Below are positions 61,761-64,000 of a stretch of DNA of 64,000 nucleotides, piece by piece. The DNA is from Varroa destructor (Eukaryota > Arthropoda > Arachnida > Mesostigmata > Varroidae). Made by a program: the position numbers and the translations under genes. The notes under the pieces are model-generated. The model ran no database searches. It was not told where the DNA came from and saw only the letters and a list, made by a program, of their open reading frames with translations. Each line of letters begins with the position of its first letter. Within the stretch, counting starts at the first letter, position 1. Location: contig NW_019211458.1 in the NCBI RefSeq assembly GCF_002443255.2, positions 12,378,578 through 12,442,577 of the forward strand. The letters run 5' to 3'.

Positions 61761-64000
61761 GTAAGTGCACCGTGAGGAGGGCCAATGAATAGATGGGAAG
61801 TATTTGCTTCTTAAATCAAACTCGAAAAAACCTTTGCTAAAGAACGTTGACGTTCTGGGACGCGTATGGGTCAGCTAAAATGTGCATTTGAAAAAAAGAA
61901 AAATCTTATTTCCGGGCTATTATTTCAACAGTTGCTGATGTTACGTACGACGCGTTGTAAGCAACTTCCTCTCATAAGTCGTTGTAAGTAATCCTCTCAT
62001 AGCTATGGCCGAGTGGAACTGCGAATTCTTAAACGTTATCTTCCACCCGTCATTAAATTATAAAACTCGTAATAGAAAAGCATGACCAGATTTATTTGCC
62101 GTCAATATAATGGAACAAAGAATATAAGTTTGACTAAATAAAATACCGACAACGCAAGATATCGCATTCATGTCTATGTACGGCACCAAACACAGGTCAC
62201 TTATCATTAATTTTATTTAGAGCTGTTTTCCGCCGACTGTGAAACAGTTACTTATATTTAGTAGATAAACATGTTACGTTAGATATATATAAAATCGTAG
62301 GAACGACTCTAGCTAGTTTCTGTCAGAGAGAGTGCTCAAAACCAAGTATACACTCTAGTAGCTTACTTAATATTTATTACGCAAGCATAATGTTTGTCAA
62401 GATTATCATTCATTTTCACCGTAGAAGCTAGTAAATGCTAAGACGATGAGCTTTCCATAGGTAAGTTTCTAGCTGAGTTGGTGCTATCAGTTGGTCAGGG
62501 TACTAGACATTAAGTATAAATTACGAAGCGCAGGTCATAGGCTTGAAAATATTGTTTTCATGCGCTAATAGTTGAAAAGTTTGGCATGCTGCTTTCCCCA
62601 ATCAGAACCGAAGCTAAAAATTACACTGATCTGTTGTTAGTCTGTCAGCGGCGTCTACGCTGAAGGGGGACATGGTTTGCCATGGTCATCACAAATATAT
62701 GAGTGCTTATCGTTATCATAATATGCTACAGTATTTGATTCCTTAGGATATTCGAAAAGCTGTTTATTCAGCTCACAAGCCGCACTGACTTGGGCTTAGA
62801 GTTTACCATGTCATTGCTTATGTGCATGTAGCTACAATGTGAACGAGAATATAATTTTCGACAAAAAATTCAATAAGAAAAAATAAGATTTTTCAAGCCT
62901 ATTCTTTTTTCAGCTAAGAACTCTTCATTATTTCCTTAATACAATCTACATTAAGGTTCCGAGAAAAAACCCTACTCGTATTTAGGGTAGAATGTAAGAT
63001 CGTGTGTACATGAAGCTGAATTCGCGGCGTTTGTGCAATGGTGTATCCGTCACGTTGTTTAATATGGTCTCGTGAAAACACTGATCAGCTATCACGTCAT
63101 CAGTAAAACAAAAGGCAAAAATAAGAAAATCTATTGCGGCCGTAGCTACGCACATTAATCATGGGCGTAGATACGAATCCCGAAACATGCCCAACCGAAC
63201 TAGAAGTGTAAAGAATAGAGTGATTGGCCGATAACACGAAGACCCAGTTTTACGCCGTCTTTGGTTGAATGTACATAGAAGAAAATTTGCTAAAAAGTTC
63301 AAAGAAATTGTACAGCAGATATGAGTTGCAGACTCTATTTAATGAGCGGAAAACCATTTCGGTCGACTGTGGTGTAATCACAGTCCGGTAATTCTTCATA
63401 TCTTCAGAGATGTTGTATTGAATTAAGCAGTCCCCATCTTGCTATACTGGCTTTAGCACTAACCGTTGGTCCGTTCTTTATCAGAAAGAATATTTAATTG
63501 CACGGTCTTGATATATGCGTATGTTGCTGCGCATTAAGTGGTCCATCATTGTGGATCGCGTTTAGCAACTAAAGTTTATTAATATTCCAAGTCACGTAAG
63601 GCAATATTCTCCAATTTGGCCTGTATGTACATATTACCTCATACGTTACATAACTGTATTATTAACGAAACATGTTGATTTTTCTTTGGCAGTAGTATAA
63701 AAAAAAAATTGCTTATCTGTATGATATGGCAAACCATATATACTGTCAATAATCTTATCTTTTTCTATTGCATGGCTAGTATCGGTAGAAAAAAATACTC
63801 GATCAAACAAACAGTACTTTCGGAAACCAGCGAGAAAATGGCAGATTTATCATTTCGCTACAAGAAAAAAACTCGTGAAATTGAATTGATGTAAATCTAA
63901 ATGCTATAATATGTCAAATGCCACCAGAAACCCATCTGATACGGACCACAAGCTAACAACTAACATACTGTCCTTTAGCAAACACCTTTTATCCTTCGAT
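61761..64000. other. region without an identified gene
   Basis: AT-rich. The only frame of note is at the right edge (about 63776-63894, plus strand), where an acceptor-like GCATGGCTAG precedes SIGRKKYSIKQTVLSETSEK and continues to a TAA. It is lysine-rich and may be chance. Confidence 0.5.

Noticed and set aside
62468..62550. tRNA A-box-like TAGCTGAGTTGGT
   Set aside because: No anticodon stem, B box or paired acceptor ends could be drawn.
1..64000. CRISPR arrays, bacterial operons, prophage or insertion sequences
   Set aside because: Spliced animal genes with GT-AG introns dominate; no direct-repeat/spacer arrays or prokaryotic gene organisation were seen.

Overview
This is animal nuclear DNA. 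It is AT-rich, has GT-AG introns, and holds three genes that can be rebuilt exon by exon, separated by long stretches with no recognisable gene. One assembly gap of 100 N is present. The PICK1 copy has the arthropod-style GMTVTSG junction ahead of its PDZ domain, and DUF229 membrane proteins are abundant in arthropods and nematodes. An arthropod, perhaps a chelicerate such as a mite, is the best guess, but the sequence does not prove it.

Region 1 (1-6.3 kb, minus strand): a PICK1 orthologue with a PDZ domain followed by an arfaptin-homology/BAR domain. Five exons join in phase, including a small first coding exon 3.9 kb upstream at 6221-6267. The last few dozen residues are uncertain.

Region 2 (6.3-17 kb): no identified gene. 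Several orphan open frames look coding (9.5-9.7, 10.7, 12.8 and 16.4-16.8 kb). Short hairpins lie at 5.66-5.70 kb (just inside the PICK1 first intron) and 14.90-14.96 kb.

Region 3 (17.2-22.3 kb, minus strand): a DUF229 (alkaline-phosphatase/sulfatase-fold) type II membrane protein in five exons. A separate last exon carries the family's RIDRYG...YCYC ending.

Region 4 (22.3-33.6 kb): an 11-kb desert with an 11-copy, 17-bp minisatellite at 25.05-25.24 kb.

Region 5 (33.6-42.3 kb, plus strand): a complete 12-exon gene for a secreted EMI plus four-FAS1-domain protein of 691 residues, the TGFBI (betaig-h3)/periostin architecture. All splice phases agree.

Region 6 (42.3-64 kb): no recognised gene. 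There are possible exons of unknown genes at 45.7-46.2, 54.3-54.7 and 60.3-61.8 kb, a decayed non-LTR retrotransposon at about 57.8-59.0 kb, and the N gap at 56.05-56.15 kb.

The three solid genes are functionally unrelated: cytosolic trafficking scaffold, membrane or extracytoplasmic enzyme-fold protein, and extracellular-matrix adhesion protein. No operon-like logic or novel defence or mobile system is evident.
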